From NCBI GenBank assembly GCA_902702965.1, contig CACRXP010000703.1, positions 111,785 through 175,784 of the forward strand: 64,000 nucleotides of DNA, in the 5' to 3' direction. A program made the translations under genes and the position numbers. This document shows, piece by piece, positions 43,551-53,849 of the stretch (positions are counted from its first letter, which is position 1; the number at the start of each line of letters is the position of its first letter). A model generated the notes under the pieces. That model worked only from the letters and a program-made list of their open reading frames with translations, ran no database searches and was not told the DNA's origin. This DNA comes from Spirometra erinaceieuropaei (taxonomy: Eukaryota > Platyhelminthes > Cestoda > Diphyllobothriidea > Diphyllobothriidae).

Positions 43551-44653
43551 ATGTCTCGCTGCATATTTGCTTTAAGCATTATTGCTACTGGCGTAGTGGC
43601 GTGCAGAGTGCCTGGTAAGTAAATGCGTGAAAAAGCCGTTTTTCTTATTTTGCTTTACTAGTGTGTAGTTTCATTGTAACCTCGGGTCATTCTCCTAATA
43701 TTTTAATAACAGGTAAATGCAGCAAAAAGCCCAAATGTAAAAACGGTTTCAAATAGCATTTGGAATTTTCAGACCTCAAGCTATCGTCCGATAACTTTGA
43801 CTTAGAGACGCGCAGTTACATCATATAAATAGGTCGGTTGGATAATCTCTAGCTCAAAATCATACATTGACAAGCACATGTTATATAATTATGTAATTTC
43901 TAGTATTGGAAATTCTTCTGTTTTGGAAAGTCAATGAGCTGGTCAAAACCGCACTGCTTGACCTGACACTTTTCAAAGAAGATAATTCGTTGTTAATTAC
44001 CGTCAGAAAATCACTGAATTGGCGAAATTTAGGATGTAACGTGACAGGTAATTGGTGGTGGTGGGATATTTCGTTTTCTCATCTGACATTGGATTTTTAC
44101 GAATTCGGTAAGTAGAAGTGCTCTTTATCACCTGCTCTGAGCAAACCAGTAACAATTAAAAGTTTTCAACTTTTAAGTGCGATAGCAGATTTTTTTATTT
44201 ACTTTTTCCATTCTGTGTTGATCTGCTAGATATAAATCGATAGTTTGAATTTTGCGGAAGTGACGTGAGAAAACGCTGGATTACTTTATGCGTATATGTA
44301 TATCCGGTCTACTAAAGGCAGTTATTTAAAAAAAGTGTAAAATATATTTATACTGTCAAATCTATACAGACCACAAGGGGAATGGACGGAAATGTTTTGT
44401 ATTAAATGATCCTATTGCGTATATTTCAATAAAGAAATTGTTTAAGGGTAAATTTGGGAAAACCTCTGCAAGAATTAGCAGTTTTGGTACACAGTTTATC
44501 CCCCTTACTTCATGCAAAGCAAAACACAGGATTAAACCCCTGAAACAGACTGATTTAGCCTGCCACTCTACAGAGCGGGGCATGTTCCTAACTTGTTTAA
44601 GGATCTTCAGCAGTCCAAGACCTTTATTCACATATTTCTGTGCCGTGGTTTAA
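43551..44653 (+). CDS. Three-exon secreted-protein gene with a WWWW motif (183 aa), intact
   Basis: Exon 1 43551-43614 (64 nt), exon 2 43904-44107 (204 nt) and exon 3 44370-44653 (284 nt). Introns of 289 and 262 nt start GTAAGT and end TTTCTAG or TATACAG, and both break codons in phase 1. Joined, they give 183 residues with no stop until TAA at 44651-44653. Residues 1-18 are a signal peptide (MSRCIFALSIIATGVVACRV). The mature part includes LNWRNLGCNVTGNWWWWDIS (with an N-glycosylation sequon NVT) and a basic C-terminal half with several Cys. The exon 1 length and phase equal those of the other secreted family in this window, but the protein sequence is unrelated. I do not recognise it. The splice model is my reading; exon 3 in particular rests on frame continuity. 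Confidence 0.6.
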
Positions 44654-44659
44654 ATGTTC

Positions 44660-46224
44660 AAAAAACCATATTTCAAAAGAGAGTGTATGAAGTTTTCTAG
44701 ACATTCATATTACTGCGTATCCAGTCGTTCTTTTGCATCGAAAGTCCAATTGAGTGCTGCGTTTTTCTCCCGTTGATATATTTATCTAACCAAATTTACG
44801 TCCTGATTTATAAAGGCATATGAGAGTTCTTGAAGTGTGTATAAACAAAGGCTGAAAACAGAATAAGCGCCAATTATCCGATTAGTTTGGTATGAGTTGA
44901 TCAAAGTGTTTTGCTGCTCAGGATTGCTAATGACATTACTACTCCGGTCATACATTTGAAAACACTGAGAAATGTCCAATACAAATCGGCATTAGATATT
45001 CATGCATATGTATGCTTCATTTGATGTTAAACGACCAGCAGCAATTCACCTGTTCAAAGTTCATAAATATATAATTTTTAGTTTGATACCACTAATCATG
45101 CCAGTCACTTTCACTAGATTCGAAAATTCTAATCAAACGCTATAAGGTTGGTCGTTTAATAATAAATATAGATTGCCCACATGACTGAAAGCGCGTGTAA
45201 ATCTATTTTGCTATTGAAAGGTTGATAAGATGGGCAACCCAGATAAGAAGCGTTGCTAAATAGTTCAGATGTAAAATCTCAGTCAGGAATTACAAATGCA
45301 GCAACGTTTTGCCTATTATGACCTCCTCTATAAACACACGATAGTAAAAAGGAGATTGAAACTATTGCAGTGTTTTACAAAAAATGCAGCTTGTTGTTTC
45401 TGATTGAAAATTCCTTCTGTAGCCAACGCATCATTGCCAATCGGAAACATATATTATCCGTATGTAAAAAGTCGACTTGGAGGATCAGCTTTTGGGCTGA
45501 CTGGCATTTTGTCTGGTTTTCGGATCATTCGTTCTTCTGGTGCCTTTATCGTGGGGGATCTAAACAAAACGATTATCAGTGATGTCATAATTATTTCAAA
45601 CACAGTATCCTTCGACAGGGTACTTGGAATGTTCCTGAATAAAGTTTGGTGACCTTGGCCGTAATGACTTACTTCTTCTTGCATATAGGATGTGTTTCAT
45701 GAAGTCGGTTGCCGGCATTTAGATAAAATAAGAAACAGCAAAAAGGTAGCATTTTCGGTTTGAAGAATACACAGTTTTTGTCTCCTTCTGAATGTATTGC
45801 TCAATTAAATAATACAAATAGATATGAACAAGTTGCACCAACAAAACAAACTAGAATATATTTTCATAGTACGGGGAAAACGAAAAAGGACAACAATATG
45901 CACTTCATCATAATCTTGAAATTATATTTGCAATCAAAATGATTTCAATCCAACATTTTTTTCCCTTAACGTAAAACAGCATAGACAGAAAATATATCGA
46001 CTGACTGCTTGAGACGCCATTAAAGTCTTTTGTAGAAGTATTAGGCAAAGTACATATGCGCATTTTTGTATATATTAGGATTCTGCTGTGCGGTTTAACC
46101 TTGCTTACGTTTTAATTTTATTCCATTGGGATATATACACAGTTTCATAATTTCGGCACGCACATTCGACTGACAGTGTACATAGGAAACGACTCATGCA
46201 CATTGCCAACTGGCCATACAGTAC
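44660..46224. other. Unrecognised stretch
   Basis: Overlapping frames on both strands near 45370-45684 (up to 82 codons) have no motif I know. AATAAA-type sequence occurs at about 45164 but is far from the preceding gene. Confidence 0.35.
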
Positions 46225-46350
46225 CAATAAGTAACAATTTGATTTATGACAATAAGCCATTTTTGACCTGCTAATGCCTCTGACGATAGACTTCTACACA
46301 AGTCCGAAATCTCCGGAGAAGACAAAAGTGCACCGGTGCTCAAAGTCTCT
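46225..46350 (+). repeat. Solo PLE terminal repeat with hammerhead-like core
   Basis: CTGACGA (46280-46286), hairpin GACTT...AAGTC, GAAA (46306-46309), again exactly 30 nt from first C to last A, then TCTCCGGAGAAGAC and GTGCACCGGTGCTC, matching the PLE B and 40-kb repeats. No PLE coding sequence is attached. Confidence 0.55.
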
Positions 46351-46365
46351 TTTTATTCACACGAG

Positions 46366-47300
46366 TCATCTATATCTACAAAAATAGGTTTTTTGCGTTA
46401 CATGTAATCTCAAAATGTACTGCACCGATTGCACTGAAATTTGGACACAACACAGCCAGCGCACAGGGCCAGGATTTTGTTTGTTCCGTTTTGTAATTAT
46501 GCCGATGGTATGCCTGTAATGGGTAGAAAACCGGAATTTTCCCGGCATAACAACGCCACCTGCTGCTGCCACTTGACCTAAATCCGCGCGAACAAATATG
46601 CGCCCAGAATGTGGTCACTTGACCGACATTCGTTCAAACGCACGTGCTCCACCTGACGGCCGCGACCACCCCAACACCCACCCTGCAGACACTTGAGCAG
46701 GCCTTCCACCGCCCTCTGGGACGATAGGCAAGCCACCCACACTGCAGCAAAAAACACGCAAATCTTGGGCTCCACTTGAACTTGCCCCACAGTACCCTCA
46801 TTAATGTGGCTGTCGCCGCTTCCGCTGCGATTCTCGGACGTGACGACTGGATGCGGTAAACAAAGCCCCCTCACCCACGTGCAACCTAAATAAGGGACCT
46901 GTCACCCAGGGTCAGCCCACTGTCTTGCAGCCCGGCTTGCGGAAGCCCGCTTGCGGTCACGGCCACCGCGTTCTGCAGCTTTCGATCTGCTTCGTTCAGC
47001 AACAGAATGAACACTACATGCTGAGGCTGGCTAAAGGCACCAGCCAGAAACAGGTGACGAGCGTCCGACGCGCCTCCGTGCTCAGCATTCCCGCGGCGCT
47101 CTAAAGAACACATTCATTTGCGTGATAGTGTTGTGAAAGACGGTGCGACAACAACCGCTGGAAGACTAACGATTTTGCCATCCAACACATACCGGCAGTC
47201 GGAGACCGATTTCAACGCAGTATTCATTTACTTCTCGAGATGGTGCCGGTGGATATCACTTTAACGTTAGGAGGACAAATCCAGTCAGTGACGGGGTAAG
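46366..47300. other. GC-rich, CpG-rich island of unknown origin
   Basis: The segment is clearly richer in G+C and CpG than anything nearby, especially 46560-47120. Its left edge (GTAATCTCAAAATGTACTGCACCGATTGCACTGAAATTTG) resembles sequence found near the 5' end of many non-autonomous Helitrons, but I see no diagnostic CTRR end with hairpin. Open frames of 75-98 codons exist on the minus strand; none is recognised. It could be a Helitron, a captured gene fragment or a foreign insertion. Confidence 0.3.
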
Positions 47301-47985
47301 GCACGTGAAATGCAACTCAATGAACTACTACTTTAAGTTTGCATTCGTAACGCACCGTCGTTGTCTTCAGAAACATGCCATTCTTTGTCGCCGTTGAAAG
47401 TAATCGCCCATTATCATCAACAAATTCGTCAAAGCTAACGCCAACAATATCATCACTGGCTTGCCAACTCACTGACGCTCATCAGTCGAAGGTGCCACTT
47501 CTCAATGAATGATGACTGGAACATCGACTACGCGAGAGACCAGGATATAAAAGTGGTCAAGAACTTGTCGCAGAATGATGCGTCCTCTAGCCTGCAAGCA
47601 GTCAACAACCATGAGCAGTTTTTTTCGGACACGTCAGAAGTACAAGTTCTGCTAGCACGAATAACGTAAATGTGAATGATGACTTAAATAGCTTAGATGA
47701 CCAAACAATCTGCAAAGTGCTCTGCGTTTAAAAAAAAACAATGTGCTTCAATTGAAAATGATTCCGTATAATATTAGATGTAATTGTGGGATTTCAAAAA
47801 GTGATTGCAATCAAGAGAACACACACTCCTTGTAGGTACAGATCTGTATGTGTGACGAAATTTTGAATAAAAATGCAATTTTTTTCGAGGACGATAATAA
47901 CCTATCAGAGTTTTAAGCGGATCCAGTTTTAACCAAATATAGAAAAAACGCAAACATGCATTTCGTATTCAGTTTTGTAAGGAAT
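47301..47985. other. Unrecognised stretch
   Basis: Nothing recognised between the GC-rich island and PLE F. Confidence 0.35.
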
Positions 47986-47989
47986 ATAT

Positions 47990-48900
47990 TATCTTTATCC
48001 AGTCGTTAAATGACCGCCTCGGCTATGAGTCCCGAAATCGGCGAGCCCATTGGTGTTCCCTTCACTTGCTCGTTGATTGTTCCGTCGAATGAAAAGTACG
48101 TCTTGAGACAGAACTTCAGGAGGTGGATGATTTGGGCGTGTCCGAGGCGATTCTCCGTTTCGTCGTACTTCTCTCGTAGGAGTAGTTCGATTGTCTCGAC
48201 TGCCAGGTCCTGCGGGATAGAAGTAAAAAGGGACGTGACATCAAAGGAATCCATGATATCGCTTGGCAGGAGACTTACTCCTTTAAGTTTCTCCAAGAAT
48301 TGTGTTGACGAGCTGACTGTGGTGTTCGAATCGGAGGTCAGAAACTTAAGACGTTGGAACAGCCACTTTGCCAGTCCGTAGGTTGGAGTGCCCTTTAGTG
48401 ACACGATAGGCCCGTGAGGAGCGCCCTCTTTGGGCACTTTTGGGAGACCGTAGAATCGGGCTAGACCCGTTTCTTGTGCTGTCGCCATGCGTCGGTCAAT
48501 TGGCGATATTGCACCTGAGTTCTCCATTGCCAACAGCGTCGCGTTAATCTCGCGTGTCAGCGTTTTCATGGGGTTGGATTCGCATGGGACATAGGACTGA
48601 CTATCCTCCAACAAGCTTTTGGCTTTTTTAATGTAGTCTGTCCTGTCCAATACGACCGTTGAACGCCCCTTGTCCGCAGGCACGAAAACGAGGTCGTTAT
48701 CGGCCCTGAGTTCCTTAAGTGCATCGCGCTCGGCCTTGGAAAGCAAATCGCGCGGCCTATGAGCCATGAGGAGGGAGGACACTTTATGTCGAATTAGGTT
48801 CTTCGTTTCGTCTGTCGCTCCCGTCTGGCTGAGGGTTGATTCCACTGCTGCGATCAGTGGAATTAACACACCAAGTGCGACAATCTCGGATTAAGTGAGG
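47990..48900 (-). mobile_element. Penelope-like element F: N-terminal half of the reverse transcriptase
   Basis: The minus-strand copy keeps the front of the PLE protein and is cut off at about 47990, immediately after RT motif B (AEAV, then a stop where other copies have QRLE). Upstream the frame stays open to about 48890. On its 5' side lies a terminal repeat in the opposite orientation (48930-49090). The RT catalytic YVDD block, linker and endonuclease are all missing, complementing copies B and D, which keep only the other half. Confidence 0.8.
48006..48869 (-). CDS. PLE F reverse transcriptase, N-terminal 287 codons, open frame
   Basis: The longest intact PLE reverse transcriptase stretch here. 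Visible motifs: VPADKGRSTVVLDRTDY (residues 63-79, conserved N-terminal PLE block), FYGLPKVPKEGAPHGPIVS (139-157), FDVTSLFTSIP (209-219, motif A, with D210 as a metal ligand) and KGTPMGSPISG (270-280, motif B). The protein stops at residue 287, where a C-to-T change gives TAA and the element ends shortly after, so motif C (YVDD) is absent and the enzyme cannot work. The frame is open slightly upstream of the listed ATG. Confidence 0.75.
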   Translation of the reverse strand: MLIPLIAAVESTLSQTGATDETKNLIRHKVSSLLMAHRPRDLLSKAERDALKELRADNDLVFVPADKGRSTVVLDRTDYIKKAKSLLEDSQSYVPCESNPMKTLTREINATLLAMENSGAISPIDRRMATAQETGLARFYGLPKVPKEGAPHGPIVSLKGTPTYGLAKWLFQRLKFLTSDSNTTVSSSTQFLEKLKGVSLLPSDIMDSFDVTSLFTSIPQDLAVETIELLLREKYDETENRLGHAQIIHLLKFCLKTYFSFDGTINEQVKGTPMGSPISGLIAEAVI

Positions 48901-48929
48901 AGCCGTGAATGTTCATAGGTATGCGGTGG

Positions 48930-49090
48930 CACGGCAACGGCATCATATAAATACTGCATACCCTGGTGCATAAATCACCCGTATCTGCTGTTGTCTCTGA
49001 TGATGGGTTCGAACAGGAATCCGAAACGTGAGGCTAATAAAGCTCTTTTTCCACCGATCGTAACTCCTTCGTCGATGTTCCTTTTTACTG
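48930..49090 (+). repeat. PLE terminal repeat, inverted relative to PLE F, with a good hammerhead-like core
   Basis: TATAAATA (48946-48953), CTGATGA (48997-49003), perfect 6-bp hairpin GGGTTC/GAATCC, GAAA (49023-49026), then CGTGAGGCTAATAAAGCTC. GTCT before CTGATGA pairs with AGGC after the GTG. Spacing from TATA to core (44 nt) equals that in PLE D (43 nt). The repeat faces away from the RT fragment it adjoins. Confidence 0.65.
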
Positions 49091-49094
49091 TTTT

Positions 49095-50635
49095 AATTTA
49101 AATGGTATTTATTTTGTTTTATGTTTTGCTTTTGAACTGCGTACATTTGCAAAACGGCATCTGTTTGTAAATTGCCTTTACATACATTTCTATTTTTGTG
49201 TCCGTCTGCCAAAATAAACATTTCATCCAAAGCCATTAACGTTGTCAAATTGTGCTTTGTGTATTTCGCAAGAAAGAAAGCGCAACACGCATTAGAAAGA
49301 TTTCGTGGTTTTCACACGAAAGTTGCGGATCCTCTTAAGTTCCAGCTTAGGTGCATTAAAGTGCGTCCGCTTTATTTGGGCCAATTTTAACCCCATCACC
49401 CGAAATGATATACGAGCCAATTACTGAATGCTTTTTGTCAGCGCTTAGTCAGATTCGCATCCCAAACCAAGTATTTATTCTTATGGATAAATGTGCCTAA
49501 CGAAATCGTTGAATTTTCAACAGAGACATGCAATTGATTTACCACACCAACAAAAATACGAACACAATTTGATTTCGTCACTCACTAGAAGACTTCAATT
49601 AATTGTATGTGGCATCTTCTGATGTATTCCTACAGCTGCGTTCAGTCCTGCCGGACACAATATAAGCTACCATCGAGCACAAGGTGTGTACCAACCCGTA
49701 AAATGTTCGCAAATGGTACAGTGCCGAGCTCGTTTGTAAATGATTATCTACTTACGTCCTCACAAGAACTTCGTTGTACAGGCATTTTGCAAATGCAATA
49801 TTTTTTACAAAATGAGTATTTTAACTAAATTTAAATGCAAGGCGACCAGAAGGTCTCACTGATTGCCAACCCAGCGCTAAACGCTTCCTCACAGTGTGCC
49901 AATAACAAGGGTAACATTCCATTGTTCAAATCTTAATAACACCTTGTTCAAAACGATTACAGGCTACAAATACCGGCTTCGAAAACTAACTGCCGTCGTG
50001 ATTATAATGACGATTGAGAAGTGGAGACGTCAGTAATTCACTAAACTGCACATTGCTTCATGCACACAAATGTAAGACGTCCGAATAGGAATTTATGCTA
50101 TACATATTTACGCGAAAGCAATCCGGTTGCTTGCTTATACACTAATAACAATCCGCAAACGAAATATGAGGAAAAACGTTGCCGAAATGATAGATAGAAC
50201 TGATTTTATAATCATGTAATAAGCTGTAAATAGCAGCCATGGTCGATATCGAATTTTATAATAAGACGGATGTAAGTATATTTCATACGTCCCCAGAGAA
50301 CAGACAAATCATATTTGGCTGTTAAGTTTTCAACAATTTGATGTTGAAAGGAGATTTAGCACTTATTTTTTATTTAACGTAAACCATTTGACTTAAATGT
50401 AGAAGTTCACAAAATGTAACTGTGTTAACTGTTAATGAGTGTTTTCCGCTGATCTACAAAATGCCAACAAAATATCAGGGCCGCTTAGGCATGGATTTAA
50501 TGACTAAGCTACCGAGATCAAGTTTGGATGGCTTCTTCATGAGTTCGCTTTTATGGCATTGCCACACAGGCCAGATACCAGCCACCCTCCTTGAAAACAT
50601 GAACATTTTGTACGTTCATAATCATGCACGCCACG
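49095..50635. other. Unrecognised stretch
   Basis: No gene or element recognised. Small plus frames at 49172-49390, 49607-49828 and 50422-50640 lack motifs. Confidence 0.35.
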
Positions 50636-50639
50636 TGTA

Positions 50640-51096
50640 GGCGGATTTTAAGATAACTCAGCTACTGATAACAGGTGGTTGAAAGTCGTCGTAAATGTCA
50701 TTTCAGAAACAAAATGCCAGCTAGGGCTTGAGCGCTTCACTATGTTAGAAACGATTAGCAAGCTGTCGGCCGCCTTCTTGCACCATTTTGGGTGGGCGTT
50801 GCACACAGGCCTGAGGCACCCACCAGGACCTAGGCGACTGCATCCTACAAATACAGCAGCCCCTCGTGCATGGAGCACCCGTATCTGCTGTTTTCACTGA
50901 TGATGGGTTTGAGCAGGCATGTGAAACGTCAGGCTAATAAAGCTCTTGTCAATGCAATCGTGTCTCCTTCTTCAATCTTCCATTGTGCATGGACCACCCG
51001 TATCGACTATTGTCCCTCATGGTGTGTCCAAGCCGGAAGAGGATACGTCAGGCGAATAAAGCTCTATTCATAGCGATCGTGCATCCTTCTTCATGG
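50640..51096 (+). mobile_element. PLE G: linker fragment joined to a tandem terminal repeat
   Basis: The frame at 50679-50845 resembles the PLE linker (TMLETISKLSAAFLHHFGWA against VKNVSEAVSRLLIPLGVGVA). The endonuclease is missing, and a terminal repeat follows directly. The repeat is present twice head-to-tail with a 119-nt period: GCATGGAGCACCCGTATC at 50868 and GCATGGACCACCCGTATC at 50987. The first unit has a hammerhead-like core (CTGATGA 50897-50903, GAAA 50923-50926) with a poor stem II. The second has lost CTGATGA. Confidence 0.65.
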
Positions 51097-51359
51097 AATA
51101 TGTATGTTACAGTTGCCTTCCTTCTGAGTCTGGGGGGTTCTGGATTTTAAGCATATAACACAGGCCATATGTAAACGCTCATTTCTTTCTTCTGTGATCA
51201 CCTAACATTTTATCACCAGAAACGATCGAAAGTGTTAATTAGTTTAATTACACAAAATTCGATTAACTATCTAAGGCAGCATTCAGTTTGGCAGGCATTT
51301 CGATGACATACAGAGTGGAGGGCGTAAGTCTGGCTTGTCTGTCAGATGAACCGTGGAGG

Positions 51360-51950
51360 CTAGTGCCTTTTTGGCGGATTGACTGTACCCTTCAAATACT
51401 TACTGCAGTCACTCAGAGGGCATGAGAGGATTTGGGACGAGTGGGCTCAAGGGGATTTTTGCAGAGTTTTTAGAAATGTAAAAGCGAGTGATATTTTGAG
51501 TGGACGGGGATGTAGGTTGGCTTGTCTGAGAGGCAGGTGCAGACTGCTACGGTACTGCCTTGAACCGCCATCGCCATTTAACGCGAACTCTTGTAGCACA
51601 AACAAGTCAACATTTTCAAGCCATTGAGTAGGGCATCGATAGTGTGATTTACAGACGGCACGGGTTTTATTTAGTGTCAGATCTATTTGGCAAGTGGAAC
51701 TAAACCATAACTGTTCTTAAATTCAAAGTAGGCTGATATTCTCTCGCCACATCAACTAAGCCTTTGAGCTTTAACTACACTCGCTCAGAAAACATCGGAA
51801 GAATTTAAGACGTGTTTGTTCAGATTAATGTTGCAGAACTGTTTGTCAAATGCTTCCATTTCATATCAAGTTGACATGTCGATACAACCACACGCAACAT
51901 GCGGAAATATTGTGACTGCTCTACCTTAGATTTAATCATCTCCTGTGTTT
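51360..51950 (+). repeat. Dispersed repeat R1, direct copy
   Basis: Homologous to the reverse complement of 4380-4890 over about 450 nt (blocks listed there), making the two a large inverted pair about 47 kb apart. The frame CRLACLRGRCRLLRYCLEPPSP matches GLSERQGRLLRYCFELPSP of the other copy, so the ancestral element may have been coding. No element ends are defined. Confidence 0.6.
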
Positions 51951-52071
51951 TCTGGTAGATACTCCAATTTACAAATTGTCGTTTTTTAAAGTTCCTCAGA
52001 AATTATCTATGAACATGTTGCAAATCAGTTTATTTAAGGTCTATAGGCTCAGACCGATATTTTTATGACGG

Positions 52072-52625
52072 TATGGTATCAGTTTACCCTACAATATAGT
52101 TCTGGCTACCTATCCTCAGTAATGAAAATTACGCCCTTACACGCTGAGGCTGATACGATATGGCCCAAATATTCATGTATAAAATCGTTAGTCTGAGCAT
52201 ATAGACCTTCAATGAACTGATCTACTCCAACTTCGTAGACCATTTCTGAGGAAATTAAAAAGCTACAATTTCTTAATTGTAGTATCTACCCGAAATCAGA
52301 CGGTGGATGCTGTGGGACCTATTGACGAGCCAAACCCCTCGCAGCTGCGCCATGGAGCGGCAGAGCATCGGTGAAGTACGCGTGCATGGGCTTTTGGCTA
52401 GTACCTGTGCTGTTAGTGTATCACCTTACACTAAAATATGCTTCTAGCTGCCTTTTCGCAGTTAATGAATATTACGCGGTTACTCGCTGCGGCTGATGTA
52501 CTTTGGCCCAAATATTCATGTATTAATTTATCGGTATGTGCCCATAGACATTAAACTAACTGATCTACTGCAACGTCATAGATAATTTCTGAAAAAAAGT
52601 AAAAAACGAAAGTCTTTAATCTATT
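52072..52625 (+). repeat. Two direct repeats of about 210 nt at a 343-nt period
   Basis: Segments starting at about 52076 and 52418 align: GGCCCAAATATTCATGTAT at 52162 and 52505; AACTGATCTACT-CAAC-TC-TAGA and ATTTCTGA-GAAA follow in both. The 130 nt between the two copies (52290-52415) is a GC-richer spacer with no counterpart after the second copy. Probably an old tandem duplication or two insertions of one short element. Confidence 0.55.
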
Positions 52626-52629
52626 GTTG

Positions 52630-53690
52630 TTTGGTTGATTGATAGTGGATATTGGTACACTGTCTAATGTAATGCATCATCCCGATCTCAAATATGCAGC
52701 GCCGGAAAGGTCTTGAACGTAATGCTCTCAAAAAATCTTCTGTCTGCTTATCAGAACGTGCCACTCTATGTCATACCTTGTCAAGGATTGCCAATTATTT
52801 AAACACTATATTGCTCAACCGCCCAATACTAGGGTTTCTGAATCTTCTGGGAATCAACGTCGTTGGGTTTTTTGACAGCGATATGACTACCAGACTTTGA
52901 AATTCAAGTCGTGTATCGTGTCATTAAGAATGTTGTCAAGCTCCCAAGTCGATGACCTAGCTAGCGTAATTTTTTTTAAGTTTTCGTCATTTTAAAGGTA
53001 ATGAGTCTGACAAAGCACGGCTATGCTCATGAACAACCAGTCCGTCTCAGAATCGCAGGCAATCGCTGCGCTCCAGTTATTACTCCATCTGAAGCGCATT
53101 GTGTTCAGACTTCATTTTTACTAAATGAAACATGACGAAACATGTGTCGGTTTATTTGTGGATGCCAAATGGATATGCGAATTCTACGTACGCCCTCGAA
53201 CGTACAAACAGTCTAGCCTTTGTTTGTCTACACCTCGGCGAGCATTTGGGAGGAGCATGCAAGACGCGTGCATAATCGGCCGTTTACGTATATATACCCA
53301 CACGACTGCATTGGGAACATAATATATATCGTCTAACTACGCGTTGATTAGAATTAAACTTTCGTGAAGATCCTGTATGGGTGATACCAAAGGTGTCACC
53401 GCAATGCAGTTGTTGCTTATGGTCAGATATCATTTAATAAACCCGAATAAATTCAAAACTTTCCACCGGTTACACAAATAAGAAATTTTAGGCGGCTTTT
53501 ATACTTATGCAACTGCACAGTAATACTAAAGGCGGACAAAGGGCGTAAATCTGAATGAACAACAATGTGCTTGGTGACTCAGAAGGAGGGCTAAAGACGG
53601 TAATTACAATGCATTTACGAATGCCAGAGCAAGAAAACAGATATATGATGAAGGTCATTCCCGTTGCCGAAAGCAAGACTTTTGACGAAG
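52630..53690. other. Unrecognised stretch
   Basis: No gene recognised. Part of the 53555-53860 region may be a worn 5' portion of the adjacent LINE. Confidence 0.3.
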
Positions 53691-53849
53691 GTAAAACTAG
53701 TTCACAGGCATTTAAACACAGCCTTTTTTTCCTGCCTCATCAAATATTCCCTGATATTGTTGATAACGCCGTATATCTTTCCAAAATACATATGTCAACA
53801 ACAGCAATACAGGTAATGTCAAGCATGTTTCTGATACCGCTTTTCTCAA

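Noticed and set aside
48010..48381. 123-codon plus-strand ORF, with a near twin at 63493-63945
   Set aside because: Both are antisense to the same PLE reverse transcriptase segment (copies F and E), which explains their similarity.
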